Shown here in pieces: positions 41,339 to 50,157 of a stretch of 64,000 nt of DNA. Below the pieces are notes generated by a model. It saw nothing but the letters and a program-made list of their open reading frames with translations. It did no database searches and was not told the DNA's origin. This stretch comes from Ruegeria arenilitoris. Lineage in GTDB: Bacteria; Pseudomonadota; Alphaproteobacteria; Rhodobacterales; Rhodobacteraceae. The stretch lies in assembly GCF_013030985.1 (NCBI RefSeq), contig NZ_WPYP01000014.1, positions 1 through 64,000 on the forward strand, in the 5' to 3' direction. The first letter of the stretch is position 1. Each line of letters begins with the position of its first letter. A program made the translations under genes and the position numbers.

Positions 41339-42118
41339 ATGGGTACTGCCCTGAACGCCCTGAAAATGCTCAACTACTTTTCAAACGCTCGGCCGGAGAT
41401 TGGGCTGAGTCAGTTTGCGCGGTTGTCCGGATTGAACAAAGCCACCGCGCTGCGCCACCTTCGGGCGCTTGAAGAGTACGGGCTGATCGAACAGAACCCC
41501 ATGACCAAGTCCTACGCGGTTGGGCCCGCCGCGCTGCGTCTGGCGGCATTGCGCCAGATCGCCCGTCCCGGGATCGAGAGTGCCCGCCAGCGAATGCAGG
41601 TCGCGATGCAGGACGTTGGCGAAAGCCTGCATCTTTCGCTGCTTGAAAAGGATTCGCTTCAAACCGCGCTTGTGGTCGAAACGAACCGCCACAGCGTACG
41701 GGTGAGCCTCGACCCCAGCGAGATTCTTCCGATCAATGCGACCGCATCAGGTCTTTGTATGCTTGGCTTTGGGCCATCCTTCTTGCTGGAGCGTCTCGGG
41801 CAGGAAGAACAAGTGCGATACACGGACACCACGCTGACCGACCCGGCCAAGATCAAAGAGCGGGTCGCGATAATCAGCCAAGCCGGTTGGGCGAACAGCA
41901 GCGGAAGCTATGAAAATGGCGTCTATGGCTATGCGGCCCCCATATTCGGCATTGATCAGGTGGCGCTGGGAACCATTGCGATTGCCGTTCCCGAAGGCCG
42001 TGCCGGCGACGAACGGCTGCCCGAAATCCTGACCACCCTGCATGCCCTCTCGACTGACCTGACCGCAAGCTTTGGCGGTCAACTTCCCGATACATTTCCA
42101 ACCGAATTCCACCCTTGA
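41339..42118 (+). CDS. IclR-family transcriptional regulator
   Basis: A 259-residue regulator with an N-terminal winged helix (about 5-65, IGLSQFARLSGLNKATALRH followed by LRALEEYGLIEQ) and a C-terminal effector domain. The ATG at MGTALN is chosen; a GTG three codons earlier lies only one base after GGGAGGA and is too close. It is divergent from the TTT/kinase operon and just upstream of the class III aminotransferase, and probably controls both. Confidence 0.87.
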   Translation: MGTALNALKMLNYFSNARPEIGLSQFARLSGLNKATALRHLRALEEYGLIEQNPMTKSYAVGPAALRLAALRQIARPGIESARQRMQVAMQDVGESLHLSLLEKDSLQTALVVETNRHSVRVSLDPSEILPINATASGLCMLGFGPSFLLERLGQEEQVRYTDTTLTDPAKIKERVAIISQAGWANSSGSYENGVYGYAAPIFGIDQVALGTIAIAVPEGRAGDERLPEILTTLHALSTDLTASFGGQLPDTFPTEFHP

Positions 42119-42150
42119 ACGGGTGGACACAAACCCCGGAGACCCGAGAC

Positions 42151-43503
42151 ATGAAAGACTCGAACTTTCTGAAAGAAAACAACGCTCGTTATTTCTGGCA
42201 CCCGATGGCGCACCCCGCTGACAGTCAGAAGAACCCGCCGACCATTCTGAACGGCGGTGAGGGTGTCAGCATTATCGATGTCGATGGTCACAAGGCGCTG
42301 GATGCGGTCGGGGGGCTTTGGAACGTCAATCTGGGCTATTCCTGCGAGCCGGTAAAGCAGGCCATCGCCGATCAGCTGAACGCGCTGCCTTATTATTCGA
42401 CCTTCCGCGGCACCAGCAACGACAAGGTGATTGAGCTGTCGTATGAACTGGCGCAGTTCTTTGAGCCCGATGGCTTGACCCGAGCGTTCTTTACCTCGGG
42501 CGGCTCGGATTCGGTTGAAATCGCACTGAAACTGGCGCGGCAATACCACAAGGTCCGTGGTGAGGCCGGGCGCACCAAATTCATCAGCCTGAAGCAGGGC
42601 TATCACGGCACCCATTTCGCCGCCGCCTCGGTCAACGGCAATCAGAAGTTCCGCGTGGCTTACGAGCCGATGATGCCGGGCTGTTTCCATGTGCCCGCCC
42701 CGTGGACCTATCGCAACCCGTTTGACGAGACCGATCCGGAACGTCTGGCGCAGCTCTGCGTCAAGGCGCTTGAGGCCGAGATCGCGTTTCAGGGGGCAAA
42801 CTCCGTCGCTGCCTTCATCATGGAGCCGGTTCTGGGGGCAGGGGGCGTTATCCCTCCGCATAAAAGCTTCATGCCGATGGTGCGCGAGGTCTGCTCGAAA
42901 CACGGCATTCTTCTGATCTCGGACGAGATCATCACCGCCTTTGGTCGTACCGGCAGCGAAAGCGGCGCGCGGCATTGGGGGGTGCAGCCCGACATCATGA
43001 CCACGGCCAAGGCCATCACCAACGGCTATTTCCCGTTTGGCGCGGCGATGATCTCAGGTGGCGTCGCCGAGGTGTTCGAAAGTGACACCACGGGCAAGGC
43101 GTCGGTGGATCAGGGCTATACCTATTCCGGCCACCCGGTTGGTGCCGCAGCGGCCTTGGCCGCGCTGTCCGAGATCAAGCGCCTGCGCGTTTGGGAAAAC
43201 GCCGCCGCGCGCGGGGAGGAACTGTTTGCCGGATTGCAAAAGCTGGCCGAGAAATACGATGTCATCGGAGATGTGCGCGGAGGCGAGGGCCTGATGTGCG
43301 CGCTGGAACTGGTCTCGGATCGCGCGACCAAGGCGCCTGTCGCCAAACACCTGCCACTGCAGGTTCAGAAAGCGGCTTACGAAGACGGCGTGATGGTGCG
43401 TGTGTCCGGCAACAACATCATCCTGTCACCGCCGCTGATCATCACCTCCGCGGACGTGGCCAAGATCCTGTCGGCGCTGGATACCGGTCTGGCGACTCTT
43501 TAA
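42151..43503 (+). CDS. Class III aminotransferase (omega-amino acid/amine:pyruvate type)
   Basis: A 450-residue fold-type I transaminase opening with NARYFWHPMAHPADSQ. It has AFFTSGGSDSVEIALKLARQ near 118-137 and the segment LLISDEIITAFGRTG near 252. The PLP lysine lies in PDIMTTAKAITNGYFPFGAA near 280-299. Relatives deaminate amines such as putrescine, taurine, beta-alanine or aromatic amines using pyruvate. It is separated from the IclR gene by 32 bases and precedes the hpa cluster; an amine donor such as tyramine or dopamine would fit but is not shown. Confidence 0.88.
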   Translation: MKDSNFLKENNARYFWHPMAHPADSQKNPPTILNGGEGVSIIDVDGHKALDAVGGLWNVNLGYSCEPVKQAIADQLNALPYYSTFRGTSNDKVIELSYELAQFFEPDGLTRAFFTSGGSDSVEIALKLARQYHKVRGEAGRTKFISLKQGYHGTHFAAASVNGNQKFRVAYEPMMPGCFHVPAPWTYRNPFDETDPERLAQLCVKALEAEIAFQGANSVAAFIMEPVLGAGGVIPPHKSFMPMVREVCSKHGILLISDEIITAFGRTGSESGARHWGVQPDIMTTAKAITNGYFPFGAAMISGGVAEVFESDTTGKASVDQGYTYSGHPVGAAAALAALSEIKRLRVWENAAARGEELFAGLQKLAEKYDVIGDVRGGEGLMCALELVSDRATKAPVAKHLPLQVQKAAYEDGVMVRVSGNNIILSPPLIITSADVAKILSALDTGLATL

Positions 43504-43515
43504 CCACCACTCACC

Positions 43516-43542
43516 TGACCTCGCCTGCCACGGGCGGGGTCA
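43516..43542. terminator. Stem-loop between convergent aminotransferase and hpaR
   Basis: TGACCTCGCC pairs with GGCGGGGTCA (10 bp including one T-G pair) around a 7-base loop. It overlaps the hpaR stop codon. The flanking T-run GACTTT is short, so it is a moderate bidirectional terminator. Confidence 0.55.
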
Positions 43543-43980
43543 GACTTTAACCGCCTGTAGTTCTTCAAGTAGGTCCAGCAGTTGATCCAGCTTCTCGCGG
43601 CCCATCTGTGCCTCGATATTGCTGGAAATCGCCAACGACGTGGCAAGGTTGTCTTTCAGAACCGCGCGGCCCGCATCGGTGATCCTAACCATGGTGCGGC
43701 GCTTGTCTTCGTTGTCCTGGCGACGGGTGATCTGGCCCTCAGCCTCCATCGTGCGCAGAATACGGGTGAGGCTGGGCAGCAGCAAGCAGGCCTCGTGGGC
43801 GATAGCGCTTTGTTCAACCTCGCCCAGCTCGTCCAGAACCCTCAGGATGCGCCACTTTTGTTCGGTCAGTTGAATGTCGTGAAGCATATCCCGGATCGGT
43901 GCCATGACGGTTTCCCGTGCGCGCAACAGTGCAATCGGAAGGGATCGGGACGTTCTTTTTGTGTGGCTTTGAGTGGTCAT
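43540..43980 (-). CDS. hpaR: MarR-family regulator of homoprotocatechuate degradation
   Basis: A 146-residue MarR protein. The opening SLPIALLRARETVMAPIRDM and the segment LTEQKWRILRVLDELGEVEQ are typical of HpaR, the repressor of homoprotocatechuate genes, and DNEDKRRTMVRITDAGR forms the wing. It is divergent from hpaF across a 105-base intergenic region containing the pathway promoter. Ligand in known HpaR proteins is a homoprotocatechuate or 4-hydroxyphenylacetate-type acid. Confidence 0.9.
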   Translation of the reverse strand: MTTQSHTKRTSRSLPIALLRARETVMAPIRDMLHDIQLTEQKWRILRVLDELGEVEQSAIAHEACLLLPSLTRILRTMEAEGQITRRQDNEDKRRTMVRITDAGRAVLKDNLATSLAISSNIEAQMGREKLDQLLDLLEELQAVKV

Positions 43981-44033
43981 GCGGCCTTCTAAAGCGCCGT
44001 TTCCGAAATTGCAAAGATTAACAAGGCAAGTTC

Positions 44034-44070
44034 TTGACAGCGTGATTGTAAAATAGTAAACATGTTAAGC
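44034..44070 (+). promoter_or_regulatory. Promoter and candidate HpaR operator upstream of hpaF
   Basis: TTGACA (44034-44039), 17 bases, then TAAACA (44057-44062) form a promoter with a perfect -35 and weak -10. The -10 overlaps the palindrome AACATGTT inside GTAAACATGTTAAGC, a suitable place for repression by HpaR. Confidence 0.5.
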
Positions 44071-44085
44071 AATAAGGGAGAGCGC

Positions 44086-44484
44086 ATGCCACATTTTCAC
44101 GTCGAATATTCCGGGAACCTGGAGGACAAGGTCGACATGGGTGGCCTGTGCGAGTGCATCCGGGCCACGGCTGCCGAGATCGATACCTTTCCGATGCCGG
44201 GCATTCGCGTCCGCGCCGTTCGGGTTGATCATTATGCCATTGCAGACGGCAATCCGGCGCATGGCTTCATCGATATCTCGATCCGTCTGCGCGCCGGTCG
44301 ATCCGACGACGTCAAACAGGACGCCACGCAGCGCATTTTCGAAGCGGTCAGGGCGTATCTGGCCCCCGTCTTCCGACACCATTCCATCGCGCTCTCGCTT
44401 GAGATGCGCGACATCGACCCCAAGCTTTCGCCCAAGACCGGTACGATCCGCGAACACCTTGGCGCGACCACTCAGGAGACCTGA
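44086..44484 (+). CDS. hpaF: 5-carboxymethyl-2-hydroxymuconate isomerase
   Basis: A 132-residue tautomerase-fold enzyme. After removal of Met, Pro1 (MPHFHVEYS) is the catalytic base. The DHYAIADGNPAHGFIDISIR segment is typical of the HpaF/CHMI family. It isomerises 5-carboxymethyl-2-hydroxymuconate in homoprotocatechuate breakdown. The start at MPHF is set by this chemistry and by the AAGGGAGAG ribosome site; the longer frame upstream would cover Pro1. It is 3 bases before hpaE. Confidence 0.93.
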   Translation: MPHFHVEYSGNLEDKVDMGGLCECIRATAAEIDTFPMPGIRVRAVRVDHYAIADGNPAHGFIDISIRLRAGRSDDVKQDATQRIFEAVRAYLAPVFRHHSIALSLEMRDIDPKLSPKTGTIREHLGATTQET

Positions 44485-44487
44485 ACC

Positions 44488-45999
44488 ATGAGCGCACTGG
44501 ACACAAATATCGAAAAACTCGCGGGCTTTTTAGCGCGGTTCAAAGAGACGGGCATCAGGAACCGCATCGCGGGTGAAGACGTTGCCGGGGCCGCAGGGGT
44601 GTTTCAATCCACCTCACCGGTCGACAAGTCCGTGATCTGCGATGTTGCTCACGGCACCGCCGAGGACATCGATGCCGCCGCGAAAGCAGCCCATGCGGCC
44701 TTTGCCGAATGGCGCGACATGCCCGCCACCGAGCGCCGCCGCATTCTGCTGAACGTGGCTGACGCCATTGAGGCCCGCGCCGAGGAAATAGCGCTGTGCG
44801 AATGCTGGGACACGGGCCAGACCCTGCGCTTTATGTCCAAAGCGGCCTTGCGTGGTGCTGAGAATTTTCGTTACTTCGCAGATCAAGTGGTGCAGGCGCG
44901 CGACGGTCAGCATCTGAAATCGCCGACCCTGATGAATGTCACCACCCGCGTGCCGATTGGTCCGGTGGGCGTGATCACCCCGTGGAACACGCCATTCATG
45001 CTGTCGACCTGGAAAATCGCGCCCGCTCTGGCCGCTGGTTGCACCGTGGTTCACAAACCCGCCGAGGATTCGCCCCTGTCGGCCCGTCTGTTGGTCGAAA
45101 TCGCCGAAGAGGCCGGTTTGCCCAAGGGTGTGCTGAACACCGTGAACGGCTTTGGCCCCGACGCGGGTAAGGCGCTGACCGAGCACCCTCTGATCAAGGC
45201 CATCGCCTTTGTCGGTGAAAGCCGCACCGGCAGCATCATCACCAAGCAAGGTGCCGACACGCTGAAGCGGATGCATCTGGAACTGGGCGGTAAGAACCCC
45301 GTCATCGTGTTTGACGATGCTGATCTGGATCGGGCGCTGGATGCGGTGATCTTCATGATCTACTCGATCAACGGCGAGCGCTGCACCTCGTCCTCGCGCC
45401 TGCTGGTGCAGGACAGCATCAAGGATGAATTCGAAGCCAAGCTGATCGAGCGCGTCAACAACATCAAGGTTGGCCACCCGCTGGACCCGGCGACCGAAAT
45501 CGGCCCGCTGGTGACGGAAGAGCACTATAACAAGGTCACCAGCTATTTCGACATCGCCAAAGAGGATGGCGCGACCGTCGCGGCGGGCGGCGTGAAGCTG
45601 GGCGACGAAGGCTACTTTATACGCCCGACCCTGTTCACCAACGCCAACAACCAGATGCGTATCGCGCGCGAAGAAATCTTTGGTCCTGTCCTGACCTCGA
45701 TCCCGTTTTCGTCCGAGGAAGAGGCGCTGCAGATGGCCAATGACACGCCTTACGGTCTGACCGGATATGTCTGGACCAACGACCTGACCCGGGCGCTGCG
45801 CTTTACCGACAAGCTTGAGGCCGGAATGATCTGGGTGAATTCGGAAAACGTGCGCCACCTGCCCACGCCCTTTGGCGGGGTCAAGGCATCCGGTATCGGG
45901 CGCGACGGCGGCGACTGGTCGTTCGAGTTCTACATGGAGCAAAAGCACATCGGCTTTGCCACCGGTCAGCACAAGATCATGCAACTGGGCAAGCTTTAA
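44488..45999 (+). CDS. hpaE: 5-carboxymethyl-2-hydroxymuconate semialdehyde dehydrogenase
   Basis: A 503-residue ALDH oxidising the ring-cleavage semialdehyde of homoprotocatechuate. GPVGVITPWNTPFMLSTWK, the base in LELGGKNPVIVFDDAD, and the catalytic cysteine in INGERCTSSSRLL near 295-303 are all present. The ERCTSSSR variant is typical of HpaE/HpcC and muconic semialdehyde dehydrogenases. It is translationally coupled to hpaF. Confidence 0.95.
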   Translation: MSALDTNIEKLAGFLARFKETGIRNRIAGEDVAGAAGVFQSTSPVDKSVICDVAHGTAEDIDAAAKAAHAAFAEWRDMPATERRRILLNVADAIEARAEEIALCECWDTGQTLRFMSKAALRGAENFRYFADQVVQARDGQHLKSPTLMNVTTRVPIGPVGVITPWNTPFMLSTWKIAPALAAGCTVVHKPAEDSPLSARLLVEIAEEAGLPKGVLNTVNGFGPDAGKALTEHPLIKAIAFVGESRTGSIITKQGADTLKRMHLELGGKNPVIVFDDADLDRALDAVIFMIYSINGERCTSSSRLLVQDSIKDEFEAKLIERVNNIKVGHPLDPATEIGPLVTEEHYNKVTSYFDIAKEDGATVAAGGVKLGDEGYFIRPTLFTNANNQMRIAREEIFGPVLTSIPFSSEEEALQMANDTPYGLTGYVWTNDLTRALRFTDKLEAGMIWVNSENVRHLPTPFGGVKASGIGRDGGDWSFEFYMEQKHIGFATGQHKIMQLGKL

Positions 46000-46056
46000 C
46001 GGCCTGCCTCCACAGAAACTGGAAACGCGCTCACCTCAACCTGATAGGAGGAGAAT

Positions 46057-46911
46057 ATGGGAGAAATCGTTCTCGCGGCCAAGATGACCCATGTGCCGAC
46101 CATGCTGATGTCGGAACAGGAAGGCCCGGTCAAAGGCGCGCGTCAAGCGGCGATCGACGGGCATCGGGAAATCGCACGGCGTGCAAAGGAGTTGGGTGCC
46201 GATACAGTGGTGATCTGCGATACGCATTGGGTTGTGAACGCAGGTTTCCACATCAATTCGAACAAGCACTTCGAGGGCCTGTTCACCTCGAATGAATTCC
46301 CGCAATTCATCAAGGATCTGCCATACGCATATGATGGCGATCCGGCGCTTGGCGATGCCATTGCCGACATCGCCACGAAAAAGGGCGTGCATACGCTCAG
46401 CCATCAGGTGGACAGCCTGGAGCTGGAATACGGCACCCTTGTTCCGATGCGCTTCATGAGCCGCGAGGCGGATTTCAAGGTGGTCTCGATTGCCGCCTGG
46501 TGCACCGTTCATAGCCATGAGGAAAGCCGCCTTGTCGGCGAAGCCATCCGCGAGGCCGTGGAGGCCAGCGACAGCAAGGTCCTGTTGGTCGCCTCTGGGT
46601 CGTTGAGCCACAAGATCTGGCCGAACAAGGATTACGCAGCAAACAATGGTACATTCACCATCAGTTCGGAATTCAATCGCCAGGTGGATCTGCATGTTCT
46701 GGACATGTGGCAGGCCGGAGATCACGCCACGTTCCTGAAAATGCTGGGAGAGTATGCGAATTTCTGCTGTGGCGAAGGCTCGATGCATGACACTGCCATG
46801 CTCTACGGTGCGCTGGGATGGGACGCGTATGATGCGAAATGCGAGGTTGTTACCGAGTATTTCCCGTCTTCTGGCACCGGACAGACAAACGTGATCTTCC
46901 CGGTGACCTGA
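46057..46911 (+). CDS. hpaD: Homoprotocatechuate 2,3-dioxygenase, LigB-type, copy 1
   Basis: A 284-residue class III extradiol dioxygenase (LigB fold). Iron ligands and acid-base residues are seen as histidine in KMTHVPTM near 9-15, DTHWVVNAGFH near 55-65, and LELEYGTLVPM near 121-131; LVASGSLSHK near 182 completes the family pattern. It opens the ring of 3,4-dihydroxyphenylacetate next to the hydroxyls. GGAGGAG precedes the start. A second, related gene follows 43 bases later. Confidence 0.88.
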   Translation: MGEIVLAAKMTHVPTMLMSEQEGPVKGARQAAIDGHREIARRAKELGADTVVICDTHWVVNAGFHINSNKHFEGLFTSNEFPQFIKDLPYAYDGDPALGDAIADIATKKGVHTLSHQVDSLELEYGTLVPMRFMSREADFKVVSIAAWCTVHSHEESRLVGEAIREAVEASDSKVLLVASGSLSHKIWPNKDYAANNGTFTISSEFNRQVDLHVLDMWQAGDHATFLKMLGEYANFCCGEGSMHDTAMLYGALGWDAYDAKCEVVTEYFPSSGTGQTNVIFPVT

Positions 46912-46954
46912 TCGGGCTGACAGGCGCGCAACGCATATTGGAGAGGAGACGATC

Positions 46955-47797
46955 ATGGGAAAAATTGTACAGGCCGCGAAGATTACGCATGTGCCAAGTA
47001 TCTGGATGTCCCACACGATGCCGAAATACAAAGGCATCCGCCAGCCTGCCATTGATGGCTATGCGCGCCTGCGTCAGGATGCGATTGACCGCAAGGTCGA
47101 CACATTTGTCGTTTTCGACACCCACTGGATCACCAATCAGGGCTTTCACCTGAACACGAAAGAGCACCACAAGGGCCGGTTCATTAGCCACGAGCTTCCG
47201 CATATGCTGGCGGATATGGAGTTCGACTATCGCGGCGATCACGAGCTTGGGGAAACCATCCTTGACGTTCTGCGCGAGCGTGGCGAACGGGCGCTGGGAC
47301 ATTCGCATCCGGATATGGGGATGGAATATGGCACCCTGCTGCCGATGTATTTCATCAATAAAGGCGTAAACGCACGGGTTCTGCCTGTGGCCGTCAACCA
47401 GTTCTCGTCGATAGCCGAAAACCGGGTTTGGGGTGAGGCCATTGCCGAAGGCATCCGACGGTCTGACCGGAACGTCTCGATCCTGGCCTCGGGGTCGCTG
47501 AGCCATGATTTCACGCCCAACGAACGCTCGGTCGATGGCCTGAATTCGGTGAATGGAGAGTTCAACCGACAGATGGACATGCGCGTGCTGGATCTGTGGG
47601 AACAGGGCCGTTTTGAAGAGTTCCTGGAACTCCTGCCCGACTACGCCAAGAAATGCGCGGGCGAATGCGCCATGAACGATACCGCCTTGCTGTTCGGCGC
47701 CCTTGGATGGGGCAGCTACAAGGGCAAGATCGACATCTACACCCCGTATTTCGGAAGTTCCGGAACGGGTCAGGCCAATATCAGTTTCTCGGTTTAA
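46955..47797 (+). CDS. LigB-type extradiol dioxygenase, tandem paralogue of hpaD
   Basis: A 280-residue paralogue of the previous gene, sharing the same architecture and ligands (KITHVPSI, DTHWITNQGFH, GMEYGTLLPM, LASGSLSHD) and an identical SSGTGQ segment near the C-terminus, but differing widely elsewhere. All residues I can compare at the active site are kept, so both should be active. It may have another catechol as substrate, or form mixed oligomers with copy 1. Either copy could be the true HpaD. Confidence 0.85.
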   Translation: MGKIVQAAKITHVPSIWMSHTMPKYKGIRQPAIDGYARLRQDAIDRKVDTFVVFDTHWITNQGFHLNTKEHHKGRFISHELPHMLADMEFDYRGDHELGETILDVLRERGERALGHSHPDMGMEYGTLLPMYFINKGVNARVLPVAVNQFSSIAENRVWGEAIAEGIRRSDRNVSILASGSLSHDFTPNERSVDGLNSVNGEFNRQMDMRVLDLWEQGRFEEFLELLPDYAKKCAGECAMNDTALLFGALGWGSYKGKIDIYTPYFGSSGTGQANISFSV

Positions 47798-47821
47798 GGC
47801 CGGAATCACAGGGAAATTCGA

Positions 47822-49303
47822 ATGACTGAACTGCGTCTCAACGATCCCAGCCTGCTTGCCGAAATGGCGCGGGTCGGGTCCAGATGGGTGGATGCCACCG
47901 AGGCTGAAAGCGCGATTGATGTAACCAACCCAGCCACGGGTGAATTGATCGGCCGGGTGCCCAATCTGGGTGCTGCAGAAACGGCCGAGGCAATTGCTGA
48001 TGCACAGCGCGCCCAGAAAGACTGGGCCAAACGCACCGCGAAAGAGCGCAGCCAAGTCTTGCGTCGCTGGTACGATCTGATGATGGAAAACCAGGATGAT
48101 CTGGGCGCCATCCTGACCGCCGAACAGGGTAAGCCGCTGGCTGAGGCCAAGGGTGAAATCGCCTATGGCGCCAGTTTCATCGAATGGTTCGCCGAAGAGG
48201 CGCGCCGTGCTTACGGTGATATCACACCCGGTCATGCGCCGGATAAGCGGATCATTACGGTCAAACAGCCCATCGGTGTTGTGGCCGCGATTACGCCTTG
48301 GAATTTTCCCAATGCCATGATCACCCGCAAGGCCGGTCCGGCCTTTGCTGCGGGCTGTTCGATGGTGATGAAACCCGCAAGCCAAACTCCATTCTCGGCC
48401 ATTGCGCTGGCTGTATTGGCCGAGCGCGCTGGGCTGCCTGCGGGTCTGTTCTCGGTCATCACCGGTTCAGCGCGCGCAATTGGCGGCGAGATGACGTCGA
48501 GCCCAATCGTGCAGAAACTGACTTTCACCGGATCGACCGAGATCGGCGCGATGCTTTATGCGCAATGTGCCCCGACGATCAAGAAACTGGGGTTGGAGCT
48601 GGGCGGCAACGCGCCGTTCATTGTGTTCGACGATGCCGACCTGGATGCCGCCGTCGAGGGCGCGGTGATCGCTAAGTTTCGCAACAACGGCCAGACCTGC
48701 GTTTGTGCAAACCGCATCTACGTGCAGGCGGGGGTCTATGATGCCTTCGCTGAAAAGCTGGCCGCAAAGGTTGCGACCTTGCCAACCGGCAACGGGTTCG
48801 ACGAGGGCATCATCTTTGGCCCGTTGATCGATCAGGCCGCCGTGAACAAGGTGGTTGAACATGTCGAAGACGCGACTTCGAAAGGGGCGGAGGTGGTGCT
48901 GGGCGGCAAGACCCACGCGCTTGGTGGCAGCTTCTTTGAACCCACTATCCTGACCGGCGTGACCTCGGACATGGCGGTGGCGACCGAGGAAACCTTTGGC
49001 CCCGTCGCGCCCTTGTTCAAGTTCGATACCGAGCACGAAGTCGTAGTTGCCGCCAATGATACCGAGTTCGGGCTTGCCTCGTATTTCTATTCCCGGGACC
49101 TGGCCCGTGTCTGGCGTGTGTCCGAGGGTCTGGAATACGGAATGGTTGGCGTCAACACTGGCCTGATTTCGACCGCCGAAGCCCCGTTCGGTGGCGTCAA
49201 AATGTCGGGTCTGGGGCGCGAAGGGTCCCGCCATGGGCTCGATGACTTCATGGAACTCAAATACATCTGCATGGGCGGCATCGAACCCGCCGAGGAGGCC
49301 TGA
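47822..49303 (+). CDS. gabD: Succinate-semialdehyde dehydrogenase
   Basis: A 493-residue ALDH of the GabD class: VAAITPWNFPNAMITRKAGP, LELGGNAPFIVFDDADLDAA, and the catalytic cysteine in RNNGQTCVCANR near 290-300. It oxidises succinate semialdehyde, which HpaI releases from 4-hydroxy-2-oxoheptanedioate, to succinate; this explains its position inside the hpa operon. The stop overlaps the hpaG start by one base (TGATG). Confidence 0.93.
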   Translation: MTELRLNDPSLLAEMARVGSRWVDATEAESAIDVTNPATGELIGRVPNLGAAETAEAIADAQRAQKDWAKRTAKERSQVLRRWYDLMMENQDDLGAILTAEQGKPLAEAKGEIAYGASFIEWFAEEARRAYGDITPGHAPDKRIITVKQPIGVVAAITPWNFPNAMITRKAGPAFAAGCSMVMKPASQTPFSAIALAVLAERAGLPAGLFSVITGSARAIGGEMTSSPIVQKLTFTGSTEIGAMLYAQCAPTIKKLGLELGGNAPFIVFDDADLDAAVEGAVIAKFRNNGQTCVCANRIYVQAGVYDAFAEKLAAKVATLPTGNGFDEGIIFGPLIDQAAVNKVVEHVEDATSKGAEVVLGGKTHALGGSFFEPTILTGVTSDMAVATEETFGPVAPLFKFDTEHEVVVAANDTEFGLASYFYSRDLARVWRVSEGLEYGMVGVNTGLISTAEAPFGGVKMSGLGREGSRHGLDDFMELKYICMGGIEPAEEA

Positions 49304-50157
49304 TGCGCTTTGCAACATACTCTGCCAATGGCGAAACCTTTTTTGGCGCAGCCACAGATGCCGGCGCCATCGCGCTGAATAGCGAGTTTCCCTATTACGC
49401 CACCCTCTACGAGGTGATCGCGGCCGGGGCGTTTGACGAACTGGTCAAAGCCGCAGAGGGCAAAGCGGTGACCCATGCCGACTTTACCTATGAGATGGTG
49501 ATGCCGGATGCGCGTCGCATCCTGTGTGTCGGGGTGAATTTTCCGGATCGCAATGCGGAATACAAGGATGGCAGCGCGCAGCCGAAATACATGTCGCTGT
49601 TCCCGCGCTTTGCCAGCGGCTTCACCGGCCATGACTGCCCGCTGATCCGTCCACCGGAAAACCACACGCTGGATTACGAAGGTGAGGTTGCCATCGTGAT
49701 CGGCAAGACCGGACGCCGGATTTCGCAAGAGAACGCCTATGACCATATCGCGGCCCTGACCCTGTGCAACGAAGGCACGATCCGCGACTGGGTGCGCCAC
49801 GCCAAGTTCAACGTGACCCAGGGCAAGAACTGGGACAACTCGGGTGCCATCGGCCCATGGCTGGTGCCCTTCACTGATGCGGCGCAACTGGATGATGCGC
49901 GTATTCAGACCCATGTGAATGGTGAGTTGCGCCAGGACGACACCCTGAACCGCATGATGTTCCCGGTCCGGCGCGAGATTGAATATATCTCGACCTTCAT
50001 GACCCTGCAGCCGGGCGATATCATCGTCACCGGCACACCGACCGGGGCAGGGGCGCGGTTTGATCCTCCGAAATATCTGGCGCCGGGCGATGTGGTCGAG
50101 GTCTCGGTCGAAGGTATCGGTACGCTGCGCAACACCGTTGAGGACGAACGGCCATGA
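49303..50157 (+). CDS. hpaG: FAH-fold decarboxylase/isomerase HpaG
   Basis: A 284-residue FAH-family protein. RILCVGVNFPDRNAEY near 72-87, the metal-binding DYEGEVAIVIGKTGRRI near 123-139, and VTGTPTGAGARFDPP near 241-255 are typical. In the homoprotocatechuate pathway this family decarboxylates 5-oxopent-3-ene-1,2,5-tricarboxylate and isomerises the product. It overlaps gabD and hpaH at its two ends, so the three are translationally linked. The family also includes acylpyruvate hydrolases; context decides. Confidence 0.87.
   Translation: MRFATYSANGETFFGAATDAGAIALNSEFPYYATLYEVIAAGAFDELVKAAEGKAVTHADFTYEMVMPDARRILCVGVNFPDRNAEYKDGSAQPKYMSLFPRFASGFTGHDCPLIRPPENHTLDYEGEVAIVIGKTGRRISQENAYDHIAALTLCNEGTIRDWVRHAKFNVTQGKNWDNSGAIGPWLVPFTDAAQLDDARIQTHVNGELRQDDTLNRMMFPVRREIEYISTFMTLQPGDIIVTGTPTGAGARFDPPKYLAPGDVVEVSVEGIGTLRNTVEDERP

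Noticed and set aside
44614..45984. Open frame of about 456 codons on the minus strand
   Set aside because: Antisense shadow of hpaE, which has all catalytic motifs.
46850..48385. Open frame of about 510 codons on the minus strand across the hpa operon
   Set aside because: Covers the hpaD paralogue and gabD in antisense; composition shows no family, so it is a shadow frame.
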